A stretch of 18,934 nt of DNA from an uncultured Lachnospiraceae bacterium (lineage in GTDB: Bacteria > Bacillota > Clostridia > Lachnospirales > Lachnospiraceae), in NCBI GenBank assembly GCA_902782815.1, contig CACZOS010000085.1, forward strand, positions 1 through 18,934, written 5' to 3'. The notes under the pieces were generated by a model. That model made no database searches. It saw nothing but the letters and a program-made list of their open reading frames with translations, and was not told the origin of the DNA. Below, piece after piece: positions 10,917 through 18,461 of the stretch (the stretch's first letter is position 1; each line of letters begins with the position of its first letter). Position numbers and translations under genes: made by a program.

Positions 10917-12149
10917 TTATTTATAGTTGGTGATATGTCCCATCTTCTCCTGTTTGGTCTTCAGATAGAAAAGATCATCCGAGTTGGCCTCGATCTGGAT
11001 GGGCACCCGTTCCACGATCTCGATGCCGTAGCCGGACAGACCGATGAGCTTCAAGGGGTTGTTGGTCAGCAGCCGGAGCTGGTGAACACCCAGGTCCGCA
11101 AGGATCTGCGCTCCGATTCCATAATCACGCAGGTCTTCCGGAAATCCCAGAGCCAGGTTCGCCTCCACGGTGTCCATACCCTGATCCTGAAGTTCGTAAG
11201 CTCTCAGCTTGTTGATCAGGCCGATCCCCCGTCCCTCCTGTCTCATATAGAGGAGAACGCCCCGTCCTTCCTCTTCGATCATCCTCAAAGCGGCTGCCAG
11301 CTGCTGCCCGCAGTCACAACGGCGTGATCCGAAACCGTCCCCGGTAAGGCATTCGGAATGTACACGGCATAAAACCGGTTTCCCGTCTGCCACATCTCCC
11401 TTGACCAGAGCCACGTGGTGCTCTCCGGTCAGTTTATTGACGAAACCGATGATGCGGAAATGTCCGAACTTCGACGGGAAATTGGCATCCGCCTCACGGC
11501 TGACAAAGTTTTCCGTCCGCCTGCGGTATTCGATCAGGTCCTCGATGGACACGATCTTTAAGTCAAACTCTTTGGCAAAAGCGAAGAGTTCTTCTCCTTT
11601 GGCGATGGACCCTTCCTCGTTGAGGATCACACAGCGCAGGGCTACGGGTCCGCAGTCTGCCATGTGGGACAGGTCGACGGAGGCCTCCGTAAATCCCGAC
11701 CGTTTTAAAACGCCGCCGTTCTGGGCCACCTTCGGGGCCATATGTCCGGGCCTGCGGAAATCCGCTGCCGTGGAATCCGTATCTGCCGCTGTCTTGACGG
11801 TCATGGCCCGGTCATGGGCGGATATCCCGTTGGCTGTTTTCACGGCGTCGATGGTTATGGTAGATACCGCGGCGTACTGTTCCCTGCTCTCCCAGATCAG
11901 GTCTTCCAGGCCCAGCCTTCTGGCCGTTTCCTCCGTCATGGGTATGGCCAGGGTTCCCTTGGCGTTGGTCATCATGAAATTCACCGCCACCGCCGTGGCC
12001 TTGCCGGCCGCCATCACCAGGGCTCCGGTGCTTTCCGCCGTCCTGTCGTCCGCCAGCACCACCATGTTTCCGGCTTTGATCTCCTCCAGAGCCTCCTCCA
12101 CGGTATTGAACTCACAGCTCATCTCATCTTCAATAATAAAATCTCCCAT
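10917..12149 (-). CDS. ribBA: RibBA: intact GTP cyclohydrolase II fused to degenerate DHBP synthase domain
   Basis: A 410-residue two-domain protein. The C-terminal half (about 213-405) is a complete GTP cyclohydrolase II (RibA): [18 protein letters not shown] holds the zinc cysteines Cys267, Cys278 and Cys280, followed by [22 protein letters not shown] and [11 protein letters not shown]. The N-terminal half (about 1-210) has the DHBP synthase (RibB) fold, with SAHDRA (110-115) and RPGHM (133-137). However, the catalytic D-D-E-D-R-E-N-E-G-D motif reads [10 protein letters not shown] (34-43), so the Arg, second Glu and Asp are lost. The metal-ligand His of GHTEA is Phe153, and a later catalytic Glu is Val174. 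RibB activity is therefore doubtful. The gene lies 60 bp after ribE and 31 bp before ribH. Confidence 0.95.
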   Translation of the reverse strand: MGDFIIEDEMSCEFNTVEEALEEIKAGNMVVLADDRTAESTGALVMAAGKATAVAVNFMMTNAKGTLAIPMTEETARRLGLEDLIWESREQYAAVSTITIDAVKTANGISAHDRAMTVKTAADTDSTAADFRRPGHMAPKVAQNGGVLKRSGFTEASVDLSHMADCGPVALRCVILNEEGSIAKGEELFAFAKEFDLKIVSIEDLIEYRRRTENFVSREADANFPSKFGHFRIIGFVNKLTGEHHVALVKGDVADGKPVLCRVHSECLTGDGFGSRRCDCGQQLAAALRMIEEEGRGVLLYMRQEGRGIGLINKLRAYELQDQGMDTVEANLALGFPEDLRDYGIGAQILADLGVHQLRLLTNNPLKLIGLSGYGIEIVERVPIQIEANSDDLFYLKTKQEKMGHITNYK

Positions 12150-12209
12150 TTTTTTCCTCCTGTCTATCTTTAAGGTTCCGAAACCCTGCCTGTTGAAAAT
12201 GGCTCGGTC

Positions 12210-12857
12210 TCAAAAACCGTGTTCTGCCAAAAATTCCATGGTGATCTTCGACTCCTTTTTTTCCTCGGCCTGGAAATGGAGGAGTTTCTCCACATATTTG
12301 CCGATCATATCGGTCTCCAGATTCACCGTATCTCCCGGTTTTTTGGAAAGAAGAGTGGTATTGGCACCGGTGTGGGGAATGACCGAAACCGAAAAACCTG
12401 AGGAATCCACGTCCGCCACCGTAAGGCTGATGCCGTCGATGGTGATGGAGCCTTTGCTCACGATATATTTTAAGATCTCTTTTTCCGCGCTGATCACGAT
12501 CCATATGGCATTGTCATCCCGGGTCATGGAGATTATGGTCCCCGTCCCGTCGATGTGCCCGGCAACGATATGGCCGCCGAACCGGCCGTCCGCCGCCATG
12601 GCCCGCTCCAGATTGACCCTGCTTCCCCCCTGCAGGTCTCCCAGATTGGTCCGGCGAAGGGTCTCATGCATGACATCCACACTGTAGCTGCTCTGATCAA
12701 AGGAGACCACGGTCAGACATACGCCGTTGGTACAGATACTGTCCCCCAGATGAATATCCTCCAGGATCTTCTGTGCCTCCACGGTGATGACCGCGGATTT
12801 AGCTCCTTTTTTGATGGAGCGGATGGTTCCCACTTCCTCGATTATTCCTGTAAACAT
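12210..12857 (-). CDS. ribE: Riboflavin synthase alpha chain
   Basis: Dismutates two lumazine molecules to riboflavin plus the pyrimidine recycled by lumazine synthase. The 215-residue protein starts with the family hallmark MFTGIIEEVG and has two tandem lumazine-binding barrels (about 1-95 and 96-195). Each carries its conserved stretch: GDSICTNGVCLTVVSFD and HETLRRTNLG in the first; GHIVAGHIDGTG, IDGISLTVADVD and IPHT in the second. Full length with an ordinary ATG start. It is the second gene of the rib operon, 50 bp after ribD. The symbol ribE follows Firmicutes use; Escherichia coli calls it ribC. Confidence 0.97.
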   Translation of the reverse strand: MFTGIIEEVGTIRSIKKGAKSAVITVEAQKILEDIHLGDSICTNGVCLTVVSFDQSSYSVDVMHETLRRTNLGDLQGGSRVNLERAMAADGRFGGHIVAGHIDGTGTIISMTRDDNAIWIVISAEKEILKYIVSKGSITIDGISLTVADVDSSGFSVSVIPHTGANTTLLSKKPGDTVNLETDMIGKYVEKLLHFQAEEKKESKITMEFLAEHGF

Positions 12858-12907
12858 AGCTAACGCCTCACTTTCTTATCCCCGGGATCCTGATCTCCCA
12901 TGGGAGA

Positions 12908-14020
12908 TCAGTCTGTCCTCCCGTAGGTGATCAGCAGATCTTCTCCAAATTCTTCCACGGAGATCTTCCTGAATCTCCACGCTTCATCCGCCCTGTCCTT
13001 TCCCTTGCCTTCCACGGGAGACCTGGCTTCGGCTCCCCCGAAGATCTTCGGGGCGATAAAACAGTAGGCCTTCCGGACGATTCCGGCTTCCAGGGCAGCT
13101 GCGTTGAGGGTTCCTCCTCCCTCCAGAAGAATACCGTCTATCCGCCTTTCTCCCAGTTCGTCCATGAGGAAGTTCAGATCCAGAGACCCCCCACAGGCAG
13201 GCAGAGGGATCACCTCCGCCCCCGCCCGGGTGAGGGCGGTCCTTTTTTCCGGGTCTGCTCCCTCCACACAGGCAACGATCAGGGGGTATTCTCCGGCAGT
13301 TCTGACCAGCCGGCAATCCAGCGGAATACGCAGATGGCTGTCACAGACGATACGGACCGGATTTCTTCCGCCTTCCATACGGCAGTTGAGCGTCGGGTCA
13401 TCCGCCAGCACCGTTCCGATCCCCACCATGATCCCTTTGTAATGATTTCTCAGTTTCTGAACATACGCCCTGGACTCCTCTCCGGTCACCCATTGGGAGT
13501 GCCCGGTATGGCAGGCGATCTTCCCGTCCATGGTCATGGCATATTTCATGGCCACAAAGGGTCTTGAAGTCCGGATATAGTGGAAAAACACATCATTTAT
13601 GGCATCACATTCCTCTTTCAGGAAATGGGTGATTACCTCTATCCCTTCTTCTCTCAACCGGGAGAACCCCTTCCCGGCCACCTTGGGATTGGGATCGTCC
13701 GATCCCACCACAACTCTGGCGATCTTCTCCTCGATGATTGCCTCGGTGCAGGGAGGGGTCTTCCCGTAATGGCAGCAGGGCTCCAGAGTGACATAAATGG
13801 TACTTCCTTCCAGCCTGTTTCCTGCCTCCCTGGCATGGGCTATGGCATTACGCTCGGCGTGGAGACGGCCGTAACATTCATGCCAGCCCTCTCCCAGGAT
13901 CTCTCCGTCCCTGACGATAACTGCCCCCACCAGGGGATTGGGATTGACCCTGCCGCTGCCGCGTACAGCCAGGGATATGGCCCTCCGCATATATTTTTCT
14001 TCCGGTACAAATCTATCCAT
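12908..14020 (-). CDS. ribD: Bifunctional riboflavin biosynthesis deaminase/reductase
   Basis: Carries out the second and third steps of the pathway, deaminating and then reducing the GTP cyclohydrolase II product. The 370-residue protein has an N-terminal zinc deaminase domain (about 1-145): HAERNAI with His54 and Glu56, then PCCHYGKTPPC with zinc ligands Cys82 and Cys91. The C-terminal NADPH-dependent reductase domain (about 150-367) includes MKYAMTMDGKIAC, GIGTVLADDPTLNCR and LLEGGGTLNAAAL. The ATG follows a GGAGGAGGAG stretch. It is the first gene of the rib operon, directly behind an FMN riboswitch and intrinsic terminator, so it should be expressed only when FMN is low. Confidence 0.98.
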   Translation of the reverse strand: MDRFVPEEKYMRRAISLAVRGSGRVNPNPLVGAVIVRDGEILGEGWHECYGRLHAERNAIAHAREAGNRLEGSTIYVTLEPCCHYGKTPPCTEAIIEEKIARVVVGSDDPNPKVAGKGFSRLREEGIEVITHFLKEECDAINDVFFHYIRTSRPFVAMKYAMTMDGKIACHTGHSQWVTGEESRAYVQKLRNHYKGIMVGIGTVLADDPTLNCRMEGGRNPVRIVCDSHLRIPLDCRLVRTAGEYPLIVACVEGADPEKRTALTRAGAEVIPLPACGGSLDLNFLMDELGERRIDGILLEGGGTLNAAALEAGIVRKAYCFIAPKIFGGAEARSPVEGKGKDRADEAWRFRKISVEEFGEDLLITYGRTD

Positions 14021-14041
14021 TTCTCCTCCTCCAGGGATATT

Positions 14042-14079
14042 CAGAAAAAGAAAAGCCCTGAGATACTCTGTCTCAGGGC
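14042..14079 (-). terminator. Intrinsic terminator controlled by the FMN riboswitch
   Basis: On the minus strand GCCCTGAGA pairs perfectly with TCTCAGGGC (14071-14079 and 14055-14063; 7-base loop), followed by TTTTCTTTTTC. It lies between the FMN aptamer and the ribD ribosome-binding site, the usual position of an expression platform that stops transcription when FMN is bound. Confidence 0.9.
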
Positions 14080-14154
14080 CTGTTCATCAATTCACAAGTC
14101 CGCACACGTCCTCCCCTTCCGCCGAAAAGCAGGCCGCCTGCGCACATCTATCTC

Positions 14155-14286
14155 TCTTCTCTCATCCGGACTATACCGTCGGCTCCAGAATCTCACTGGA
14201 TCATGCCCTAAGGCTCGCGGGCTTACCTCCTGCCATCCTGCGGGAAGCATACCGCCGGTCAGGAATCTCACCCTGCCCCGAAGATT
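14155..14286 (-). promoter_or_regulatory. FMN riboswitch (RFN element)
   Basis: The minus strand shows the conserved FMN aptamer blocks in order: ATCTTCGGGGCAGGGTGA, ATTCCTGACCGGCGGTAT, AAGCCCGCGAGCC, a variable stem (GATCCAGTGAGATTCTGGA), GCCGACGGTATAGTCCGGAT and a closing GAAGA that pairs with the 5' TCTTC. It lies about 130 bases upstream of ribD and is followed by a terminator hairpin, so FMN binding is expected to cause premature termination. I could not confidently trace the antiterminator. Confidence 0.96.
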
Positions 14287-14305
14287 TTATTTGTTTTTCG
14301 CCTTA

Positions 14306-14334
14306 ATTGTAACCTATCAGCGCCTTTTATACAA
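14306..14334 (-). promoter_or_regulatory. Promoter of the rib operon
   Basis: On the minus strand TTGTAT (14329-14334), 17 bases, then TACAAT (14306-14311). The start point would be near 14298, about 12 bases before the FMN aptamer, which is a sensible leader start. I see no U-tract terminator between the SEDS gene stop and this promoter, so read-through from upstream is also possible. Confidence 0.65.
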
Positions 14335-14378
14335 GACTTTTTTCCAGCGGGCCTTCAGCACGCCGGCGGGGAGCCCGT

Positions 14379-16193
14379 TCATCTCCTCTTGTCCGGATCC
14401 GGTTTTCTCCCGGTGGAAGAAGAACGATCCTTCTCTTTCTCATATTTCCAGGAATAGATGCTGGTGGGCGCTTTCCTCTGGTTCCTCCGGTAGGCGCTGT
14501 AGCGGTCTGCGTCTACGCCGTAGCGGCTGCCGGTCCCCGTGTTGGGACGGTTTACGCGGCTGCCGGTCCCCATGCCCGGGCGGTTTGTGCTGCTGCCGTA
14601 GCGACTGCCGGTCCCTGTATAAGAGCGGTTTGTACTGCTCCCATAGCGGCTGCGGTTTCCTGTGTAAGGACGGTTTGTTCTGCTGCCGTAACTGCTGCCG
14701 CTTCTTGTATAAGGACGGCTTACGCTGCTGCCGTAGCGGCTGCCGCTTCCCGTACGGGAACGAATGGTGCTCCCGGTTCTCTTTTCCGGGGGCTGCTCCT
14801 TGCCGGAGGCGGCCTGTCCTTTCTTTCCGGGCCGGTTACCCATGGTAATGGCCCTGTTCTTCCGCCGTTTAGCCACCCTGGAGCTCTTTTTCTTCATGTC
14901 CTCATCCGCGATGACGGAATATCTGTCCATGGCCTCCATTCTGGCCTCTGCCAGACGGACCTTTCTTCCCATGAAGAACCTCTGTTTCTCCTCTTTTCTC
15001 CTTTTACGGTCTCTCTGCAGTTTACGGTTATACCGGTTAAAGATATGCACACTGGCCGCGGACAAAACTATGGTCATCTCCGCCAGCTGGAAAAGGGTGG
15101 CGGTCAATCCGCTGGAGATAAAGGGAAGGCCGATTCCCGTATTGGGGATCAGGTTTGTACATACGCCGCAGTGAATGATCACCTGAAGCATGATATGGCT
15201 GGCCACACCGGTACAGACCATCCTGTCGAAGAGGTTCTTTGTATTGAAGGCAACTTTGCAGATCAGAGTGACCAGAACGATGAAGAGGAAGATCAGAACC
15301 AATCCGCCGAAAATCCCCAGCTCCTCGATAATGATAGCAAAGATGACGTCGTTTTCACTTTCCGGAAGGCTGGCTTTCTGCCAGCTCTGCCCCAGCCCTT
15401 TCCCGAACCAGCCGCCGTTGGCTATCGCATACAGACAGTGTACGGACTGGTAGGCTATGGTGTTGACATATCGCTCCGGATGAAGCCATGCGGCGATCCT
15501 TCCCAGACGGAAGGATACTTCATTGGCCTGGACCTGCGCCTCCGTGGGCATATGCTGCGACACATAGTAGATGCTGGCCGCCACAAGCCCCGCCACCATC
15601 AGGACAGCAAGGATATGCATGATCCAGCTGAGTTTTCCCCGGGATGACACAAAGGTCATGATAAAGGTGATCCCCATGACCACCAGGGAGGAAGACAGGT
15701 CATTGCTGATAAACATGAGCAGGGCCGCGGGGATGGTTCCCATGACCCAGCCTCCCAGAATGAATCCCAACTCCTCAGCCAGACCCCTCCGGTATCTTGC
15801 GTACTCGGCCCAGCCGGCAAGCATGAGGATAACAGCGAGCTTGACGAACTCAGCCACCTGGAAGTTCACCGGTCCCACCTTAAGCCACCTTGTCGCCCCG
15901 TTGACCGTCACAGTGACGGGCTCGGGCAGACGGAGCATAAAGATAAGGATATAACCGAGTAAATAAGTGGGTATGGCCATTTTGAAAAGCAGGTAGTTCA
16001 TCTTGATCCTGCGCAGGAAAAAGACCAGGGTAAAGCCCACGATCATACAGGCTGCCTGTTTGTAAAAGAGTTTCAGGTTCTCCTGGGCTGAGGCGACGGA
16101 GTAGATCATCACCAGGCCGAAGGCGATCAGGCTCACCATGGTAAACAGGATCTTGTGATCAACTCTGTCGCGATATATGACATTCCTCTCCAT
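14379..16193 (-). CDS. SEDS-family FtsW/RodA/SpoVE-like protein with long repetitive cationic tail
   Basis: SEDS proteins are membrane glycosyltransferases that polymerise lipid II into peptidoglycan with a partner class B PBP. The 604-residue product has about ten membrane helices in residues 14-386. Family motifs are FQVAEFVKLAVILMLAGW (111-128), AIANGGWFGKGLGQSWQK (256-273), LPESENDVIFAIIIEELG (276-293, with the likely catalytic Asp282) and GIGLPFISSGLTATLFQLAE (353-372). The last differs from the usual PFISYGGSS, so this is a divergent member; elongation, division or sporulation role cannot be assigned. Residues 387-604 form a basic cytoplasmic tail with imperfect 15-residue repeats (482-567). 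The ATG follows GGAGGG. The gene stands alone with its own promoter, next to no PBP gene in this window. Confidence 0.88.
   Translation of the reverse strand: MERNVIYRDRVDHKILFTMVSLIAFGLVMIYSVASAQENLKLFYKQAACMIVGFTLVFFLRRIKMNYLLFKMAIPTYLLGYILIFMLRLPEPVTVTVNGATRWLKVGPVNFQVAEFVKLAVILMLAGWAEYARYRRGLAEELGFILGGWVMGTIPAALLMFISNDLSSSLVVMGITFIMTFVSSRGKLSWIMHILAVLMVAGLVAASIYYVSQHMPTEAQVQANEVSFRLGRIAAWLHPERYVNTIAYQSVHCLYAIANGGWFGKGLGQSWQKASLPESENDVIFAIIIEELGIFGGLVLIFLFIVLVTLICKVAFNTKNLFDRMVCTGVASHIMLQVIIHCGVCTNLIPNTGIGLPFISSGLTATLFQLAEMTIVLSAASVHIFNRYNRKLQRDRKRRKEEKQRFFMGRKVRLAEARMEAMDRYSVIADEDMKKKSSRVAKRRKNRAITMGNRPGKKGQAASGKEQPPEKRTGSTIRSRTGSGSRYGSSVSRPYTRSGSSYGSRTNRPYTGNRSRYGSSTNRSYTGTGSRYGSSTNRPGMGTGSRVNRPNTGTGSRYGVDADRYSAYRRNQRKAPTSIYSWKYEKEKDRSSSTGRKPDPDKRR
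14493..14750 (-). repeat. 45-bp tandem repeats encoding 15-residue units in the SEDS tail
   Basis: Six adjacent units align to the consensus GTGSRYGSSTNRPYT: residues 482-496, 497-511, 512-526, 527-541, a shortened 11-residue unit 542-552, and a diverged last unit 553-567. The DNA repeats with a 45-bp period too, which suggests growth by slippage or unequal crossing-over. The units carry net positive charge with regularly spaced Arg and Tyr. Confidence 0.9.
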
Positions 16194-16241
16194 GATCAGC
16201 CCTCCTTTCTCTGTCTTTATCCTTTGGCGTTTTCGTTCCTC

Positions 16242-16269
16242 ATCATACCATACTTTTTGGAAAATGTAA
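16242..16269 (-). promoter_or_regulatory. Promoter of the SEDS gene
   Basis: On the minus strand TTACAT (16264-16269), 16 bases, then TATGAT (16242-16247), with TGG directly before the -10 (an extended -10 as well). It lies about 48 bases upstream of the ATG. Confidence 0.6.
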
Positions 16270-16315
16270 CTATGCAGAGTTCTGCAGATTTACCAAAATG
16301 TTTTTAAAATTAAAC

Positions 16316-16344
16316 TTGCCATTCCAGGGGAAGAGGTATATTAT
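16316..16344 (+). promoter_or_regulatory. Promoter of the ferredoxin gene
   Basis: TTGCCA (16316-16321), 17 bases, then TATTAT (16339-16344), giving a start near 16351 and a short leader with AAGGAGG (16372-16378) 8 bases before the ATG. The -35, spacer and -10 are all close to consensus, so high expression is likely. Confidence 0.75.
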
Positions 16345-16359
16345 AGTAATACAATATAA

Positions 16360-16557
<198 letters not shown>

Positions 16558-16604
16558 TCTCCTTTATACGATAAGGGGAATGCATTTTCGTTCAGAGAAT
16601 CATT

Positions 16605-16646
16605 AAGCGGTGCTTTCTGTGAGGAAGGCACCGCTTTTTTCTTTTC
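16605..16646 (+). terminator. Terminator of the ferredoxin gene
   Basis: AAGCGGTGCTTTC (16605-16617) pairs with GAAGGCACCGCTT (16624-16636; one G-U pair), followed by TTTTCTTTTC. On the minus strand it begins 11 bases after the dnaB stop, but no T-run follows there, so it would end dnaB transcription only weakly. Confidence 0.9.
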
Positions 16647-16647
16647 T

Positions 16648-17997
16648 TTATCTGTTTGTTTCCTTGTTGGCAAATTTCGTGTACTGGCCAAGCCATACCA
16701 GCTCAATGCTGCCCGTGGACCCGTTTCTCTGTTTTGCCACAATGACCTCCGCCAGATTCTTTTTCTCGGAATCCGGATTATAATATTCATCGCGATAGAG
16801 GAACATGACCACATCCGCGTCCTGTTCGATGGCTCCCGACTCTCTGAGATCGGACAGCATGGGCTTATGTTCCTGTCTGGCCTCCACGGCCCGGGACAGC
16901 TGAGACAGGGCAATGATCGGAATCTGCAGTTCCTTGGCAAGAACCTTAAGTCCCCTGGATATTTCGGAAATCTCCTGCTGCCTCGATTCGTTTCTGCGGC
17001 TGTTGCTGCCGCTCATCAGCTGAAGGTAGTCGATCACCACCATCTCGATCCCGTAAGTCTGTTTATATTTACGGCACTTTGACCGGATTTCCGTGAGGCT
17101 GGATACGGTATCATCGATGATCAGCTGGGAATTGCCGATCAGGGCTGCCCCTTCCAGAATCTTCTCCCAGTCACTGTCCCGCAGTTCCCCCGTACGGATC
17201 AGCTGGGAATCCACCATCGCCTCCGAAGCCATAAGCCTGGTCACCAGCTGCTCTTTGGACATCTCCAGACTGAAGATGGCAACCTTGTGGTTGTCCCTGA
17301 AGGCCGCGTACTGGGCCACATTGAGAGCAAAGGCAGTCTTTCCCATGGCAGGTCTGGCTGCCACCAGGATCAATTCCGAGGGATGCAGGCCGGTGAGTTT
17401 ATAGTCAAGTTCGCGGAATCCCGTGGCGATCCCCGTGATCCGGCCCTTGGTCTTTGAAGCTGCCTCAATGGCATTCAGGGTACTGAGAACGACATCCTGG
17501 ATGGGCATGAAATCCGACATCCTGTTGCGGTTCTGCAGCAGGCTGAAGATCTCCTTCTCCGTCTTCTCCATGATGGTCCCGGTATCCTCCTTGCCCAGAT
17601 AGCAGTCATTGCCGATCTCCTCGGTCAGCCTGATCAGGGCCCGGAGGGTTGCCTTGTCGTGTACGATCTGGGCATATTCCCGGATATTGGCGGAGGTGGT
17701 TACCAGATCCACCAGATCACGGAAAAAGTCCAGGCTGCCGAAGGCCTCGGGCAGATCCTTTTCCTTCAGCTTATCCCGGAGGGTGATCAGGTCCACCGCC
17801 TTTCCTTCACGGTAAAGTTCCACCATGGCCTCGAACAGGATACCGTACTGCCTCTGATAGAAATCTTCCTTCACGAGGATATCCTCGGCCTCAACGATGG
17901 CATCCCTGTCCATGAGCATGGCACCCAGTACCGATCTCTCCGCCTCTTCACTATGTGGTTGTATCCTCTTGATAAAGTTTTCATCTACCGTAGGCAT
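16648..17997 (-). CDS. dnaB: Replicative DNA helicase DnaB
   Basis: Hexameric 5'-3' helicase that unwinds DNA at the replication fork (called DnaC in Bacillus subtilis). The 449-residue protein has the N-terminal primase-binding domain (about 8-150: PHSEEAERSVLGAMLMD and EDFYQRQYGILFEAMVELY), a linker, and a RecA-like domain (about 185-445). The latter shows Walker A ARPAMGKT, FSLEMS, Walker B VVIDYLQLM, SQLSRAVEAR, SDLRESGAIEQDADVVMFLY and AKQRNGSTG. No intein or other insertion is present. The ATG is 14 bp after the rplI stop with AGGAAGG upstream, placing it third in a gdpP-rplI-dnaB cluster. Confidence 0.98.
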   Translation of the reverse strand: MPTVDENFIKRIQPHSEEAERSVLGAMLMDRDAIVEAEDILVKEDFYQRQYGILFEAMVELYREGKAVDLITLRDKLKEKDLPEAFGSLDFFRDLVDLVTTSANIREYAQIVHDKATLRALIRLTEEIGNDCYLGKEDTGTIMEKTEKEIFSLLQNRNRMSDFMPIQDVVLSTLNAIEAASKTKGRITGIATGFRELDYKLTGLHPSELILVAARPAMGKTAFALNVAQYAAFRDNHKVAIFSLEMSKEQLVTRLMASEAMVDSQLIRTGELRDSDWEKILEGAALIGNSQLIIDDTVSSLTEIRSKCRKYKQTYGIEMVVIDYLQLMSGSNSRRNESRQQEISEISRGLKVLAKELQIPIIALSQLSRAVEARQEHKPMLSDLRESGAIEQDADVVMFLYRDEYYNPDSEKKNLAEVIVAKQRNGSTGSIELVWLGQYTKFANKETNR

Positions 17998-18011
17998 GGG
18001 TACCTTCCTGT

Positions 18012-18461
18012 CTATTTCTCTTCATTTACCTCCATGGCAAGCTCCGCGGTCACCTTGGGATGGAGTTTGATCTTCACCACATAATTTCCAAGGGCTTTGA
18101 CGGGCTCATCCACGGAAAATTTCTTTTTGTCCAGTTCATAGCCCAGCTGGTCTTTCACCGCCTGAGCCATCTCTTTGGTGGAGATGGTGCCGAAGGCTTT
18201 TCCGTTGTCCCCCACCTTCATCTTCATGGAGATTTTCTTCCGGGAGATCTCTTCGGCCAGGTTCCTGGCTTCCTGCAGCTGTTCGGCCGCCACCTTGTCC
18301 TGATGTGCTTTCTGAAGCTTGAGATCATTGATATTTTTATTGGTGGCCTCGATGCCCAGTTTCTTCTTCAGGAGCATATTTCTGGCGTAACCGTCACTGA
18401 CATCCACCAGATCTCCTTTTTTCCCGAGTTTTTTCACATCTTCCAGCAAGATTACTTTCAT
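18012..18461 (-). CDS. rplI: 50S ribosomal protein bL9
   Basis: Large-subunit ribosomal protein that binds 23S rRNA. The 149-residue protein has the conserved N-terminal domain (MKVILLEDVKKLGKKGDLVD, then VSDGYARNMLLKKKLGIEAT), a long connecting helix (about 42-75) and the C-terminal domain (GTISTKEMAQAVKDQLG, IKLHPKVTAELAMEV). Its start overlaps the gdpP stop by 4 bp (ATGA), so translation is probably coupled. The same gene pair, followed by the replicative helicase, is conserved in Bacillus. Confidence 0.98.
   Translation of the reverse strand: MKVILLEDVKKLGKKGDLVDVSDGYARNMLLKKKLGIEATNKNINDLKLQKAHQDKVAAEQLQEARNLAEEISRKKISMKMKVGDNGKAFGTISTKEMAQAVKDQLGYELDKKKFSVDEPVKALGNYVVKIKLHPKVTAELAMEVNEEK

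Noticed and set aside
11401..12687. A 428-codon open frame on the plus strand opposite ribBA and ribE
   Set aside because: It spans two confirmed genes and the gap between them on the other strand, has Ser/Arg-rich low-complexity translation, and has no convincing ribosome-binding site or domain.
14335..14378. GC-rich inverted sequence after the SEDS stop as a terminator
   Set aside because: On the minus strand it is followed by a run of A, not T, and the stem is interrupted.
14493..14750. The 45-bp repeats as a CRISPR array or mobile element
   Set aside because: The units are adjacent with no spacers, stay in frame within the SEDS gene and encode a consistent 15-residue motif.
13580..14848. 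A 422-codon open frame on the plus strand across ribD, the FMN riboswitch and the SEDS tail
   Set aside because: It crosses a conserved riboswitch and two genes of the opposite strand; its Cys/Arg/Gly-rich repeats are just the antisense reading of the SEDS tandem repeats.
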